Assembly: GCF_002117125.1 (NCBI RefSeq)
Contig: NZ_CP019344.1
Span: forward strand, 2,012,501 to 2,076,500
DNA from: Nonlabens spongiae
Lineage (GTDB): Bacteria; Bacteroidota; Bacteroidia; Flavobacteriales; Flavobacteriaceae
Direction of reading: 5' to 3'
Length of the DNA: 64,000 nucleotides
The notes under the pieces are model-generated. The model did no database searches. It saw only the letters and a list, made by a program, of their open reading frames with translations, and was not told where the DNA came from. The position numbers and the translations under genes are program-made. Below, in pieces: positions 55,623-63,657 of this stretch. Each line of letters starts with the position of its first letter. The stretch's first letter is position 1.

Positions 55623-56392
55623 TTAGCGTTCTCGCCATCTTCAAAAGTGCGTAGTTGGAATCCGTTTGTGTCAAAAACACCATAGGTATAATGCACGATC
55701 CAGTCGCCTAGATTGTAATAAGTGCTCTTCTCGCCTATCGGGATTTGCATAGGTAGGTGCCGGTGGCCAAAAATGAAGTAATCATAATGCGCCTCTTCCA
55801 GCTTCTTTTTTGCATACTGCGCGAGCCACTCGTTTTCTTCGCCTAAAAATTTGGCATCTTCCTCACCGCTGATCAACTTGTTTTTAACCGACATGTATCG
55901 GGCGATGCGCGTCCCTACATCGGGATGCAGCCACCTGAAACACCATTGAAAAAACGGATTGGTAAAGACTTTTTTCATGCGCTTGTAACCCTTGTCGCCA
56001 GGGCCCAATCCATCGCCGTGACCTATGAAAAACGTTTTACCGTTGAACTCAAAAACCTGTGGTTTGTGATATACGGGAATTCCAAGTTCTTCCTCAAAAT
56101 AACCGAACATCCACAAATCGTGATTGCCCACAAAAAAGTAAATCGGGATGCCGCTATCGGCAATCTCGGCCAGTTTTCCCATGACCCGCACATGATTTTT
56201 AGGCACGACGGTCTTATACTCAAACCAAAAGTCAAATAAATCTCCCAGCAAGAAAATCGCAGCAGCATCTTCTTTGACCATGTCCAGCCATCGCAAGAAT
56301 TTCTTTTCACGCGGCTTGCTTAATTCTTGGGTAGGCGCGCCCAGATGGTTATCGCTGGAGAAATAGACTTTCTTTCCTTCGGGAATTTGCAT
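55619..56392 (-). CDS. lpxH: UDP-2,3-diacylglucosamine diphosphatase (LpxH-like)
   Basis: The protein (257 aa from the ATG at 56392) is a calcineurin-fold phosphoesterase with all motifs: SSDNHLG (DxH), LLGDLFDFWFE, GNHDLW, GHGDGLG and GHRHLP. LpxH cleaves UDP-diacylglucosamine in lipid A synthesis. I reject the upstream start at 56455, whose 21 extra codons (including FAKAS from a palindrome-like sequence at 56433) are not conserved in form. It overlaps the histidine-kinase stop by 4 bp. Confidence 0.9.
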   Translation of the reverse strand: MQIPEGKKVYFSSDNHLGAPTQELSKPREKKFLRWLDMVKEDAAAIFLLGDLFDFWFEYKTVVPKNHVRVMGKLAEIADSGIPIYFFVGNHDLWMFGYFEEELGIPVYHKPQVFEFNGKTFFIGHGDGLGPGDKGYKRMKKVFTNPFFQWCFRWLHPDVGTRIARYMSVKNKLISGEEDAKFLGEENEWLAQYAKKKLEEAHYDYFIFGHRHLPMQIPIGEKSTYYNLGDWIVHYTYGVFDTNGFQLRTFEDGENAN

Positions 56393-56494
56393 GGCGGTAA
56401 AGATACGTATTGAGTAGATTGTAGATGGTGACGCTTTCGCGAAAGGGGGAATCATTGATGATTCGACAGACGGTTCTAATTCCTAATCAAAAAA

Positions 56495-56524
56495 AATGCC
56501 CGAGAACTTGCGTTCTCAGGCATT
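56495..56524 (-). terminator. Rho-independent terminator of tRNA-Pro
   Basis: On the minus strand: AATGCC, a one-base mismatch, GAGAAC, loop GCAA, GTTCTC, GGCATT and then eight T residues, starting 7 bp after the tRNA 3' end. Confidence 0.9.
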
Positions 56525-56530
56525 CACTTG

Positions 56531-56605
56531 TCGGGAAGACAGGATTCGAACCTGCGACCTCACGACCCCCAGCCGTGCGCGCTAACCGAACTGCGCCACA
56601 TCCCG
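56531..56605 (-). tRNA. tRNA-Pro (GGG)
   Basis: A 75-nt cloverleaf on the minus strand: acceptor CGGGATG with CTTCCCG (one T-T mismatch), D-stem GCGC/GCGC, anticodon loop CTGGGGG giving GGG, T-arm GCAGG-TTCGAAT-CCTGT (one G-T pair), discriminator A. CCA is not encoded. A good terminator follows. Confidence 0.92.
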
Positions 56606-56957
56606 ATATTTATTTAAAGAACTAAAACTAGTTCTATCGTGGCTTTTCTTCAACTCTATAAACTACTTGTGGTGCAGTTTACCCTGAGTTGTCACCCTGA
56701 GCTTGTCGAAGGGCCACATCCCGATAATTATTATCAAACAAATCCGTCTCGTTCCGATAATTATCGGAAGCGCTCGACATGACATTTGTCAACAAGGATG
56801 GCAAATGTAAGCATTGCCCCATTATCTATAAAACACTTTTGAATCTTCAGTTGTGAAAAATACAGCTTGACTTCATAGGAAACCGCCCTTCGAGAACCTC
56901 AGGTCTCTTACTGCGACCGCCTACCGCATACTGCATAAAGCCTACTGCCTAAAGCCA
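56606..56957. other. Repeat-containing spacer, 352 bp, no gene seen
   Basis: It holds CCTGAGCTTGTCGAAGGG (56696-56713), a 14-nt copy of the tRNA-Pro 5' end, GCCACATCCCGATA (56713-56726, same as 56595-56608), and the palindrome TCCGATAATTATCGGA (56753-56768). I see no promoter or ORF. Confidence 0.6.
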
Positions 56958-57458
56958 CTAATAAACCTTCTCTCCAGTCTTCAAATACTGACTCCACTTT
57001 CTTGAATAGGTATGCACTTTTTCGGTTGCTTTTCCATCGATATCTACTACCTCGTTTCCAGCGTCTTTCCAGTAAAAAATACTTCCGTAGAGGTTGAATA
57101 CGTTTTTATAGCCCTCGCGCAACAACTGCTCGCCAAAATCTTCAGAGCGTACGCCTACCGTACAATACACAACCACCTTCTGGTCAGGCTTGATTTCGGG
57201 CAAACGGCTTTTTCTCAATCGCTGCCCTACCCAGATCGCGCCCGGCAAATGGCTGACTTCATATTCTTTTTTGGTACGCGTATCGAGAACAACAAACTGA
57301 TCGTATTGATTTTGGAGTGAGTCTGCAGTGATGTATTCAACAGTCTGATTATTATACTTTTTAAGAAGTTCTGAAATGGTATCTTCTTGTGCATTCAGGC
57401 CGCTCCATACTGTAAATGTCATAAGAAGAAAGTATTTTGACAATAAGCCCTTAATCAT
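56958..57458 (-). CDS. Secreted rhodanese-like protein
   Basis: The 166-aa protein has a signal peptide (to about residue 24, SGLNAQE) and a single rhodanese domain with the active-site loop YCTVGVRSED (Cys99), VVLDTRTKKEYEVSHLPGA and GYKNVFNLYGSIFYWKDAG. Single-domain rhodaneses handle sulfane sulfur; the exported location suggests a periplasmic role. It overlaps the ruvC stop by ATGA, so it is translated after ruvC in one transcript. Confidence 0.88.
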   Translation of the reverse strand: MIKGLLSKYFLLMTFTVWSGLNAQEDTISELLKKYNNQTVEYITADSLQNQYDQFVVLDTRTKKEYEVSHLPGAIWVGQRLRKSRLPEIKPDQKVVVYCTVGVRSEDFGEQLLREGYKNVFNLYGSIFYWKDAGNEVVDIDGKATEKVHTYSRKWSQYLKTGEKVY

Positions 57459-58009
57459 TTCACGATGCGTTTTTCATTCTGTTTCACAAAAGCCGACCAA
57501 CCAGAATAACTTTTGCCTACTTCGATCCTACCGCTGTTATAAAAATGGCAAACTGCGGCGGCGAGACCATCGGTCATGTCTAGGTTTTTAGGCAATTCTT
57601 TAATTTGTAACAGACTCTGCAACATCTTTGCCACTTGCTCCTTGCTGGCGGTTCCCTTACCCGTTATGGATTGTTTGATTTTTCTGGGTGCGTACTCGGT
57701 TACGGGAATATCTCTGGAAAGTCCAGCCGCCATCGCTACGCCTTGAGCCCTGCCCAACTTGAGCATAGACTGCACGTTTTTACCAAAAAACGGAGCCTCC
57801 AGCGCGATCTCATCAGGATGGTGCGTGTCGATGAGTTCTAGAGTGCGTTCAAAAATGCGGCGCAGTTTCACGTAAGTATCTTTAACCTTTCTTAGGTCCA
57901 GCTCGTTCATTTGCACAAACGACATCTGGTTTCCCATGACTTTAATCACGCCAAATCCCATGATCGCCGTACCGGGATCAATCCCCAAAATAATTTTTTC
58001 TGTTTTCAA
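57455..58009 (-). CDS. ruvC: Crossover junction endonuclease RuvC
   Basis: The Holliday-junction resolvase has the N-terminal GIDPGT motif, LEAPFFGKN, and a final acidic DMTDGLAAAVCH. I start at the TTG at 58009, which yields MKTEKIILGIDPGTAIMGF, the standard family N-terminus; an upstream TTG (58048) would add 13 residues. No ATG is available. The base next to this start, 58010, is the A of the ATG of the divergent membrane protein gene, so no intergenic base exists. The rhodanese gene follows with an ATGA overlap. Confidence 0.93.
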   Translation of the reverse strand: MKTEKIILGIDPGTAIMGFGVIKVMGNQMSFVQMNELDLRKVKDTYVKLRRIFERTLELIDTHHPDEIALEAPFFGKNVQSMLKLGRAQGVAMAAGLSRDIPVTEYAPRKIKQSITGKGTASKEQVAKMLQSLLQIKELPKNLDMTDGLAAAVCHFYNSGRIEVGKSYSGWSAFVKQNEKRIVK

Positions 58010-58921
58010 ATGCGTAATTTTCCGCCCGTGCTGAACAAATCTAAACAATATCTACCGCTGCTGCTCAAAATACTGGTTTTTGCTGGCTGTACCGCAGTTT
58101 TGGTCTTCAAATTTCAGGATTCAGAATACAATTGGTATCGCATTTTTGAAGAGCTGGCGTCTCTTCCATGGTTTATCCTTCCGCTACTGATGTGTGTGAG
58201 TTTAGCGAGCTGGTTAGTAGAAAGCAAGAAGTGGCAATTTCTGGTAGGTGATTTTTATGGGTTACGCTTTCGCGAAAGCGTGCTACAAAACCTCACTGCC
58301 CAAGCGGCAAGCTTTATCACACCTTTACGCAGCGGTGAATTTGTTGCCAAGGCTTTATACTTTCCAAAAAGCTTGCGGAAGCAAGTAACACAGCGGGTTT
58401 TTATAGGTAACTTTTCTCAAATGGCGGTGACGGTCGCAGTAGGAATTATAGGACTCTTTGTTTATGAGCAAGAGCTGATGGACGATACTTGGAAGTATGT
58501 GGGACTGATTATTTTAACAGGTCTACTAATCTTCCTTGCTTATTCATGGGTGAGAAAAAAGTTGGGATTGAATGCCGTAAGAAGCGATCTATGGTTTAAG
58601 ACGGTTGGTTTTTCGACTTTGAGATATCTTATTTTTTCAAGTAATTGGCTTCTTGTTTTGGGCGTATTGTATTATGATCAAAGCATTGTGACAATCTTGA
58701 GCTGTATTACCGTTTGGTATTTATTGATTTCCACCATACCGCTGATTCAGATTCTGGATTTACCGGTGCGCATACTCGCGGTTGTGACGATTTTTCCCGG
58801 TGATACTGAAATTGTACTACTAGCAACTACGCTGATCTGGATCACTAACACGGTTTTCCCAACCGTTTTAGGTTGTGCGTTGCTACCTTTCAAAAGCCGG
58901 ATTGAACTAGAAACGGCTTGA
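58010..58921 (+). CDS. LPG-synthase-TM (UPF0104-like) integral membrane protein
   Basis: The 303-aa protein (ATG at 58010) is hydrophobic with about 8 membrane segments and the family phrase NLTAQAASFITPLRSGEFVAKA (a serine/proline-rich signature of LPG-synthase-TM proteins). This family often acts with a glycosyltransferase as a lipid flippase-like partner, and a GT2 gene overlaps its stop (TGATG). A palindrome at 58266 is read FRES. Function: possible lipid or glycolipid biogenesis. Confidence 0.83.
   Translation: MRNFPPVLNKSKQYLPLLLKILVFAGCTAVLVFKFQDSEYNWYRIFEELASLPWFILPLLMCVSLASWLVESKKWQFLVGDFYGLRFRESVLQNLTAQAASFITPLRSGEFVAKALYFPKSLRKQVTQRVFIGNFSQMAVTVAVGIIGLFVYEQELMDDTWKYVGLIILTGLLIFLAYSWVRKKLGLNAVRSDLWFKTVGFSTLRYLIFSSNWLLVLGVLYYDQSIVTILSCITVWYLLISTIPLIQILDLPVRILAVVTIFPGDTEIVLLATTLIWITNTVFPTVLGCALLPFKSRIELETA
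58266..58279. repeat. 14-nt palindrome GCTTTCGCGAAAGC
   Basis: Perfect copy inside the LPG-synthase-TM gene, read as FRES. Confidence 0.95.
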
Positions 58922-60066
58922 TGGAGTGGATCATCGTCATACCGATTATTTATTTATTTCTTCTACTGGGTTTGGGGCTGGAAGCTCACTCCATGAGAAC
59001 CCTCTCGTGGGATTACATAGACCGAGAGGATCAGATGAGTTTTGCGGTTATCGTAAATTATAGGAATGAGCACTTGAGACTTCCTACTCTGCTTGAAAGC
59101 ATCAAGTTTCTCGACTATGATTTTGAGAAAGTGGACTTCTACTTTATGAACGACGGTTCTAATGATGGGAGTGAAAGTCTACTTAAAGAATTTAAACAGT
59201 CTTATCCCCATATAAAAATTCACCTATTAGATAGAGTTCCCCTCAGCGTTAGTGCCAAAAAGGACGGTATTCAGCAAGCGGTAGAGCTGATAACTTCCCA
59301 ATTCATAATCTCTACAGACGCAGATTGCGTGCTGCCTTCTAACTGGCTTAAGTGTTACCATCTATTTTATTCTCGTTATCCAAAGGCTCATTTTGTATCA
59401 GGTCCTGTATCGATTCAATCTAGCAATTCATTTCTTCAAACCATTCAAAACCATGAGATGGTCGCCCTACAGGTGATGACCATGGGAGCTTTCCAGATCA
59501 AACGCCCATTTATGGCAAACGGTGCAAATATGTCTTTTAAGAAAAAAGCTTTTGAAAAAGTCAGAGGTTATGAAGGCAACACTCATATCTCGAGTGGAGA
59601 CGATGTTTTTTTGCTGGAAAAACTGTGGCAGCTCGATTCTGAGCACTGTCATTATTTAAAAAATGCTGCTGCATCGGTGACCACATTCTCAAAGCACAAT
59701 TGGAAAAACATGATCGCGCAACGAGCGCGATGGGCCCAAAAAGGCTCTGAAACTTCCAGCCTGCTTAATAAGGCGATTGGTTTTCAGGTACTGGTTATGA
59801 GTTTGCTGTTTTTAACTGCTCCGGTTCTATTTCTCTCAGATCTCATAACGTTTCCACTATTTATTGGAATATTGATCATCAAAGTTCTGACTGATGTACT
59901 GGTTCTATTTATAGGCAATCAGTTTTTTCAACAATCAAAATGGACGCAATATTTGCTGTTGCAATTATTAGTTTATCCCGTTGTAGTTATTGGTGTAGCG
60001 CTGGCAAGCCTATCGAAACCTCAATGGAGTAACCGAAAGATCAATCAGCTTGAGGTGCAGGACTAA
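58921..60066 (+). CDS. Family 2 glycosyltransferase, membrane-anchored
   Basis: The 381-aa protein (ATG at 58921; a TTG one codon earlier is less likely) has an N-terminal membrane segment, FMNDGSNDGSE (GT-A nucleotide site), DADC (DxD-like), GANMSFKKKAF, SSGDDVFLLEKL and QRARW (QxxRW motif of processive GTs), and C-terminal membrane helices. It probably makes a glycolipid or polysaccharide with the preceding membrane protein. Its stop region overlaps the convergent lipoprotein gene by 26 bp. Confidence 0.9.
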   Translation: MEWIIVIPIIYLFLLLGLGLEAHSMRTLSWDYIDREDQMSFAVIVNYRNEHLRLPTLLESIKFLDYDFEKVDFYFMNDGSNDGSESLLKEFKQSYPHIKIHLLDRVPLSVSAKKDGIQQAVELITSQFIISTDADCVLPSNWLKCYHLFYSRYPKAHFVSGPVSIQSSNSFLQTIQNHEMVALQVMTMGAFQIKRPFMANGANMSFKKKAFEKVRGYEGNTHISSGDDVFLLEKLWQLDSEHCHYLKNAAASVTTFSKHNWKNMIAQRARWAQKGSETSSLLNKAIGFQVLVMSLLFLTAPVLFLSDLITFPLFIGILIIKVLTDVLVLFIGNQFFQQSKWTQYLLLQLLVYPVVVIGVALASLSKPQWSNRKINQLEVQD

Positions 60067-60520
60067 TTTTAATAGGCAGCAAATAAGTTGTGGATACGGG
60101 AACATCTTGAAGAATGGCCGGCTCAATCTTACAAAGCGGATACAGCTTTTCCCTTAACATGCTGTCCAGCTCCTTATAATCTCGATTCTGGGATGTGTTT
60201 ACTAAACTGTCGTATTTCAATTGGCCAGTAGCCGTTACGGTTATGGAAGCAATGATGCTATCCCTACTCGCAAATTTAAAATCATAGACCTCATCTTTCA
60301 GCCGAAGGGCTACGAGCTTGTGCAGCTCTCGGTAAAAGCAATCAGGTGTAGGTTCCATCTCATCACAATTCTCAAATAGCGGATAACGATTAACACGCTC
60401 AAGATCGATCTGACTGAAATCTTGATCAGCTTGTTGCTGGGCAGCCTGCTCAATTTCTTTATCAGACTTGCAGCTCACCACTAAACTCAGAAACGTTATG
60501 TAAACAAGATACTTACCCAC
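60041..60520 (-). CDS. Lipoprotein, TonB C-terminal-like domain possible
   Basis: The 159-aa protein has a lipobox (LSLVVSC, Cys17). The C-terminal half (VTATGQLKYDSLVNTS, ELDSMLREKL, TTYLLPIKIS) looks like a TonB C-terminal fold by spacing, but lacks a membrane-spanning box, so I leave it as possible. Two Cys pairs (NCDEMEPTPDC) precede it. It is convergent with, and overlaps by 26 bp, the GT2 gene. Confidence 0.6.
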   Translation of the reverse strand: MGKYLVYITFLSLVVSCKSDKEIEQAAQQQADQDFSQIDLERVNRYPLFENCDEMEPTPDCFYRELHKLVALRLKDEVYDFKFASRDSIIASITVTATGQLKYDSLVNTSQNRDYKELDSMLREKLYPLCKIEPAILQDVPVSTTYLLPIKISPAPQAD

Positions 60521-60580
60521 GCTGCTAATTTATGGTAATAGAATCAGTAAACACTAAATGAAGCCCGTAGATCCCGAGCG

Positions 60581-61729
60581 CTAGTTATCATCGCTTACTA
60601 TGTCGCCGCCGTCCATAAAGATATCTTTCTTTAGGTCACCTGCGCGCTCTTTTGCGATCTCCGTGTAATCACTGTCTGGAAAATTCTCGAGAAAATTCTC
60701 GTAGTAGGTCAACTTTGTTTTCTTATCAGCGTAGTAGCGGTCAGCACCTATGACAAGCTGATATGCGATATCATCATTATTAGGAGCCTCTTCTGATGCT
60801 TTTCGCAAAGCAGCCAGCGCGTTTTTTAAGTCTTTTTTATTGGCATAAACTGAACTCAATTGCAAATATTCTTGAGCCAGATTAGGAGTTTTAAAAACGA
60901 TGGCTCTCTCAATATAATCTTGAGCTAGTTCGAATTCATTTAGTGCGAGATAATTTTTGGACATCATAAAATATACCTGAGGATCCTTGTCATCATAATC
61001 TTGCAGGAATTTCTCGTAGTTTTCATTTGACTTCTCATGATCATTTGCGGCGAAATAAGCATAAGCAAGACTTTTGCGATTATACTCCGTGTCGCTTCCC
61101 AGCTCAAATAGTTTTTCAAAAACCTCTATCGCTTTATCGGAATATCTTGAATTCATTAATGCTTGTCCATAAAGACTGTTAATCTTGACATCGTCTGGGT
61201 AGTCTTTAAGGTACTTCTGAGCATAAACACTGGCTACATTATAGTTTCTCGCCCTGATATTCTCAACGAGATATTCAATTAATGCTGCCCTATAGTTCTC
61301 GTTGAGATCCAGCGCTTTTTTAAAAGAGGTGATCGCCGTATCGCTTTGCTTGAGGTCTTGATAGGTCTTCCCGATGTAATGATGATAGGTTGCATTTGCT
61401 GGAAATTCTTCTTGCAAGGCATTAAAAATGTTCAGCGCACTGGACCAGTCATTAATTCCAAGCAACAATTTTCCTAATTCAAAACGCGCTCTTACATCTG
61501 TACTGTCCAGTGCCATACCGTCCATATAGCTATCGATGGCATCGTCTGTATTTCCCATGGCTGCAGAAGCTCTTGCTATTTTAAAGAAAGTAGAAGCCTC
61601 TTCTGGAGCTTGCTGGTACGACCACATCGCTGCCTGATAATTCCCTACGGTCATGAGGCTGTCGCCTTCTGCAATTTGGGCTTGAGTTATAAAATGTAAC
61701 AAAACTATAAGGATCGTGAACTTTCTCAT
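60581..61729 (-). CDS. TPR-repeat protein, secreted
   Basis: The 382-aa protein has a signal peptide (MRKFTILIVLLHFITQAQ) and about nine tetratricopeptide-like repeats (for example FKIARASAAMGNTDDAIDSY, ATYHHYIGKTYQDLKQSDTA, AYAYFAANDHEKSNENYEK). It is probably a scaffold in the periplasm. No partner can be inferred. Confidence 0.87.
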   Translation of the reverse strand: MRKFTILIVLLHFITQAQIAEGDSLMTVGNYQAAMWSYQQAPEEASTFFKIARASAAMGNTDDAIDSYMDGMALDSTDVRARFELGKLLLGINDWSSALNIFNALQEEFPANATYHHYIGKTYQDLKQSDTAITSFKKALDLNENYRAALIEYLVENIRARNYNVASVYAQKYLKDYPDDVKINSLYGQALMNSRYSDKAIEVFEKLFELGSDTEYNRKSLAYAYFAANDHEKSNENYEKFLQDYDDKDPQVYFMMSKNYLALNEFELAQDYIERAIVFKTPNLAQEYLQLSSVYANKKDLKNALAALRKASEEAPNNDDIAYQLVIGADRYYADKKTKLTYYENFLENFPDSDYTEIAKERAGDLKKDIFMDGGDIVSDDN

Positions 61730-61782
61730 GTTTTAAATTTAGGCATGCTTATTGAAACCATCAAAGCATAAATCAATTTACT

Positions 61783-62322
61783 ATGAAAAAGTTACTTCTA
61801 TTATTGCTTAGTGCAACCGTTTTAATTTCTTGTGAAGGTGATCAAGGACCACCGGGACCTCCTGGTAGAGATGGACTTGCCCTGTTACCACTTTCCTTTG
61901 AGCAAACCTTAAATTTTAGTGCGCCAGACTATGAAAACTTCATATTTTACGATGATTTTGTGAATATCAATGAAGTGGGCGTGAACGATATGACTCTGGT
62001 TTATATCTTGTTTGACCAGACTACAGACAATCAGGGAAATCCTCTCGATGTTTGGAGATTGTTACCACAGTCGTTGTATAGCGATTTTGGTGAATACCAA
62101 TATAATTATGATGCTACTAACTTAGATGTCAGAGTTTTTCTAGACGGTCCTGCTTCCACTGACTTCAATTTATTAGGTCCAGCAGATCTTGAGAACCAAA
62201 CTTTCAGGGTGGTCATATTACCAGTTGACTTCCTAAATAATCCAAATCTTGATGTCTCTGACTACAATAGTGTGATGCAGGTGACGGGACTGGACGATTC
62301 TGATTTTACCAAGGTTGAGTAA
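61783..62322 (+). CDS. Lipoprotein with a short collagen-like segment
   Basis: The 179-aa protein has a lipobox (LLLSATVLISCEG, Cys17) and, directly after, GDQGPPGPPGRDGLA, five collagen-type Gly-X-Y triplets, followed by a beta-rich body rich in Asp, Asn and Phe. In flavobacteria this layout (short collagen stalk plus globular domain) recurs; a role at the cell surface is plausible. The terminator at 62340 closes the gene. Confidence 0.78.
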   Translation: MKKLLLLLLSATVLISCEGDQGPPGPPGRDGLALLPLSFEQTLNFSAPDYENFIFYDDFVNINEVGVNDMTLVYILFDQTTDNQGNPLDVWRLLPQSLYSDFGEYQYNYDATNLDVRVFLDGPASTDFNLLGPADLENQTFRVVILPVDFLNNPNLDVSDYNSVMQVTGLDDSDFTKVE

Positions 62323-62339
62323 CCTTAATAAAAATTTTT

Positions 62340-62360
62340 AAAGCGGCCTTAGAGCCGCTT
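62340..62360. terminator. Bidirectional terminator between convergent genes
   Basis: Stem AAGCGGC/GCCGCTT with a 6-nt loop, then seven T on the plus strand. The minus-strand stop of the HAD gene lies in the T-run. Confidence 0.85.
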
Positions 62361-62363
62361 TTT

Positions 62364-63167
62364 TTATAGGTTCTCTTGAAGCCAGAGGGCAACACCATCT
62401 TTTTTATGATGATCAGCGATGTACCGCGCGGCTTGCTTAACTTCATCGCGCCCATTTGCTACCGCTACTCCATAACCTACCGCCTGAAGCATTTCTGTAT
62501 CGTTATAATTATCGCCGAATGCTGCCACATGCTCCATTCCCGATTCCTGAAACCTTTCTTTTAATAGCAGTTCCAGCGCTTTTTTCTTGGAGGTGCCTGC
62601 AGGAGTGATCTCGGTGTAAGTGTCTTTTGAGCGGTATAAATGGACTTGATTGCCTAGTTGTTGTTCCGCTTTCGCGAAAGCGGAATCCATAGCCACCATA
62701 TCGCCCATAAGCATCACCTTGTGGGCACCACCTTGGTCCCTTGTATTTTCAAAATAGTCCAAAGTCTGTTGTAAATCCTGCACGGTAGGCTGTACCCGGG
62801 TATTGTTTACCTCGCGCTGCGCCCACTGGTCCATGGCTGTCACAAACCACTCGTCCTTACGGTAGAGACTGATGTGTAGATCGTGCTCCAGCGCAGTCGC
62901 CGCTAAGGTTTCAATCTGCTCAAAGGGGATGTGCAAATTATACAACACCTCATCGCGATCCAGCACTAGCGCACCGTTGTAACAAATAATAGGTGTACCG
63001 GCGATGTCTAACATTTCTTGCAGGTAGTACATGGCTTGCGGCATGCGCGCCGAAATCAAGATCTTAGGCAGGTCTATGATTTTGAAAGTTGCTGCGGTAT
63101 GGTCTGATATGGAGCGGTGCTGATCCAGCAGGGTACCGTCTATGTCTGTAGCGATGAGTTTTATCAT
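62364..63167 (-). CDS. HAD-superfamily hydrolase, Cof type
   Basis: The 267-aa phosphatase has IATDIDGTLLD (Asp8 and Asp10), a Cof-type cap domain, a Lys in SKKKALELLL and the C-terminal FGDNYNDTEML. Cof enzymes act on phosphosugars or cofactors; substrate unknown. A palindrome at 62668 is read AFAKA. It is convergent with the collagen-like lipoprotein. Confidence 0.93.
   Translation of the reverse strand: MIKLIATDIDGTLLDQHRSISDHTAATFKIIDLPKILISARMPQAMYYLQEMLDIAGTPIICYNGALVLDRDEVLYNLHIPFEQIETLAATALEHDLHISLYRKDEWFVTAMDQWAQREVNNTRVQPTVQDLQQTLDYFENTRDQGGAHKVMLMGDMVAMDSAFAKAEQQLGNQVHLYRSKDTYTEITPAGTSKKKALELLLKERFQESGMEHVAAFGDNYNDTEMLQAVGYGVAVANGRDEVKQAARYIADHHKKDGVALWLQENL
62668..62681. repeat. 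14-nt palindrome GCTTTCGCGAAAGC
   Basis: Perfect copy inside the HAD gene, read as AFAKA. Confidence 0.95.
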
Positions 63168-63290
63168 GCGGCAAAACTAAGCCACTCGCGAGATTCCTAC
63201 ATTAATTAGATATTAAGGTCTTGAAGTTATAGGGAATTGATGCAACGAATCGCGATCAAATGTTAATTTCAAAAAAAATGAAATAAGCGC

Positions 63291-63320
63291 TTGTTAGTTT
63301 GAATAACAAAAGTATATTTG
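63291..63320 (+). promoter_or_regulatory. Bacteroidota-type promoter of tRNA-Asp
   Basis: TTG at 63291 and TATATTTG at 63313-63320, spaced 19 bp, fit the TTG-N19-TAnnTTTG consensus; the tRNA begins 81 bp after the -7 box, so a 5' leader is removed. Confidence 0.75.
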
Positions 63321-63401
63321 CATCCGCTAAGACAGAAATGTGGTAGCGCGCTTTGATTACCAAAGCAGGACATGCTAGTAAAGTCCCTAAAATAGTAGCA
63401 C

Positions 63402-63475
63402 GGTCTGGTAGTTCAGCTGGTTAGAATACCTGCCTGTCACGCAGGGGGTCGCGGGTTCGAGTCCCGTCCAGACCG
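63402..63475 (+). tRNA. tRNA-Asp (GTC)
   Basis: A 74-nt cloverleaf: acceptor GGTCTGG/CCAGACC, anticodon loop TGTCACG-type with GTC, T-loop GTTCGAGTC, discriminator G. CCA is not encoded. Confidence 0.95.
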
Positions 63476-63561
63476 CAATTCCTTTTGAAGGAATAAAATT
63501 CAAGTTGTGTGTCCTCTAAAACATTTGAGGATTTGAAGGTGTCGAGGAGACACTTTGTGAG

Positions 63562-63591
63562 AAGCTTTTCCTAATAAGGAGAGGCTTTTTT
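63562..63591 (+). terminator. Terminator of tRNA-Asp
   Basis: Stem AAGCTTTTCCT/AGGAGAGGCTT (with G-T pairs), loop AATA, then a T-run. It lies 86 bp after the tRNA; a weaker hairpin precedes it. Confidence 0.75.
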
Positions 63592-63657
63592 GTTTTTAGT
63601 GGGTTTCGATCATAATTTCTCAAGTACTATCTTGAATAATTATACTACCTTTAAAAA

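Noticed and set aside
56393..56455. Upstream start (56455) for the lpxH-like gene
   Set aside because: The added residues come from a near-palindrome and intergenic sequence; LpxH proteins start near the SSDNHLG segment.
57911..58009. N-terminal extension of the LPG-synthase-TM protein
   Set aside because: It is antisense to the ruvC coding region and has no membrane-protein character.
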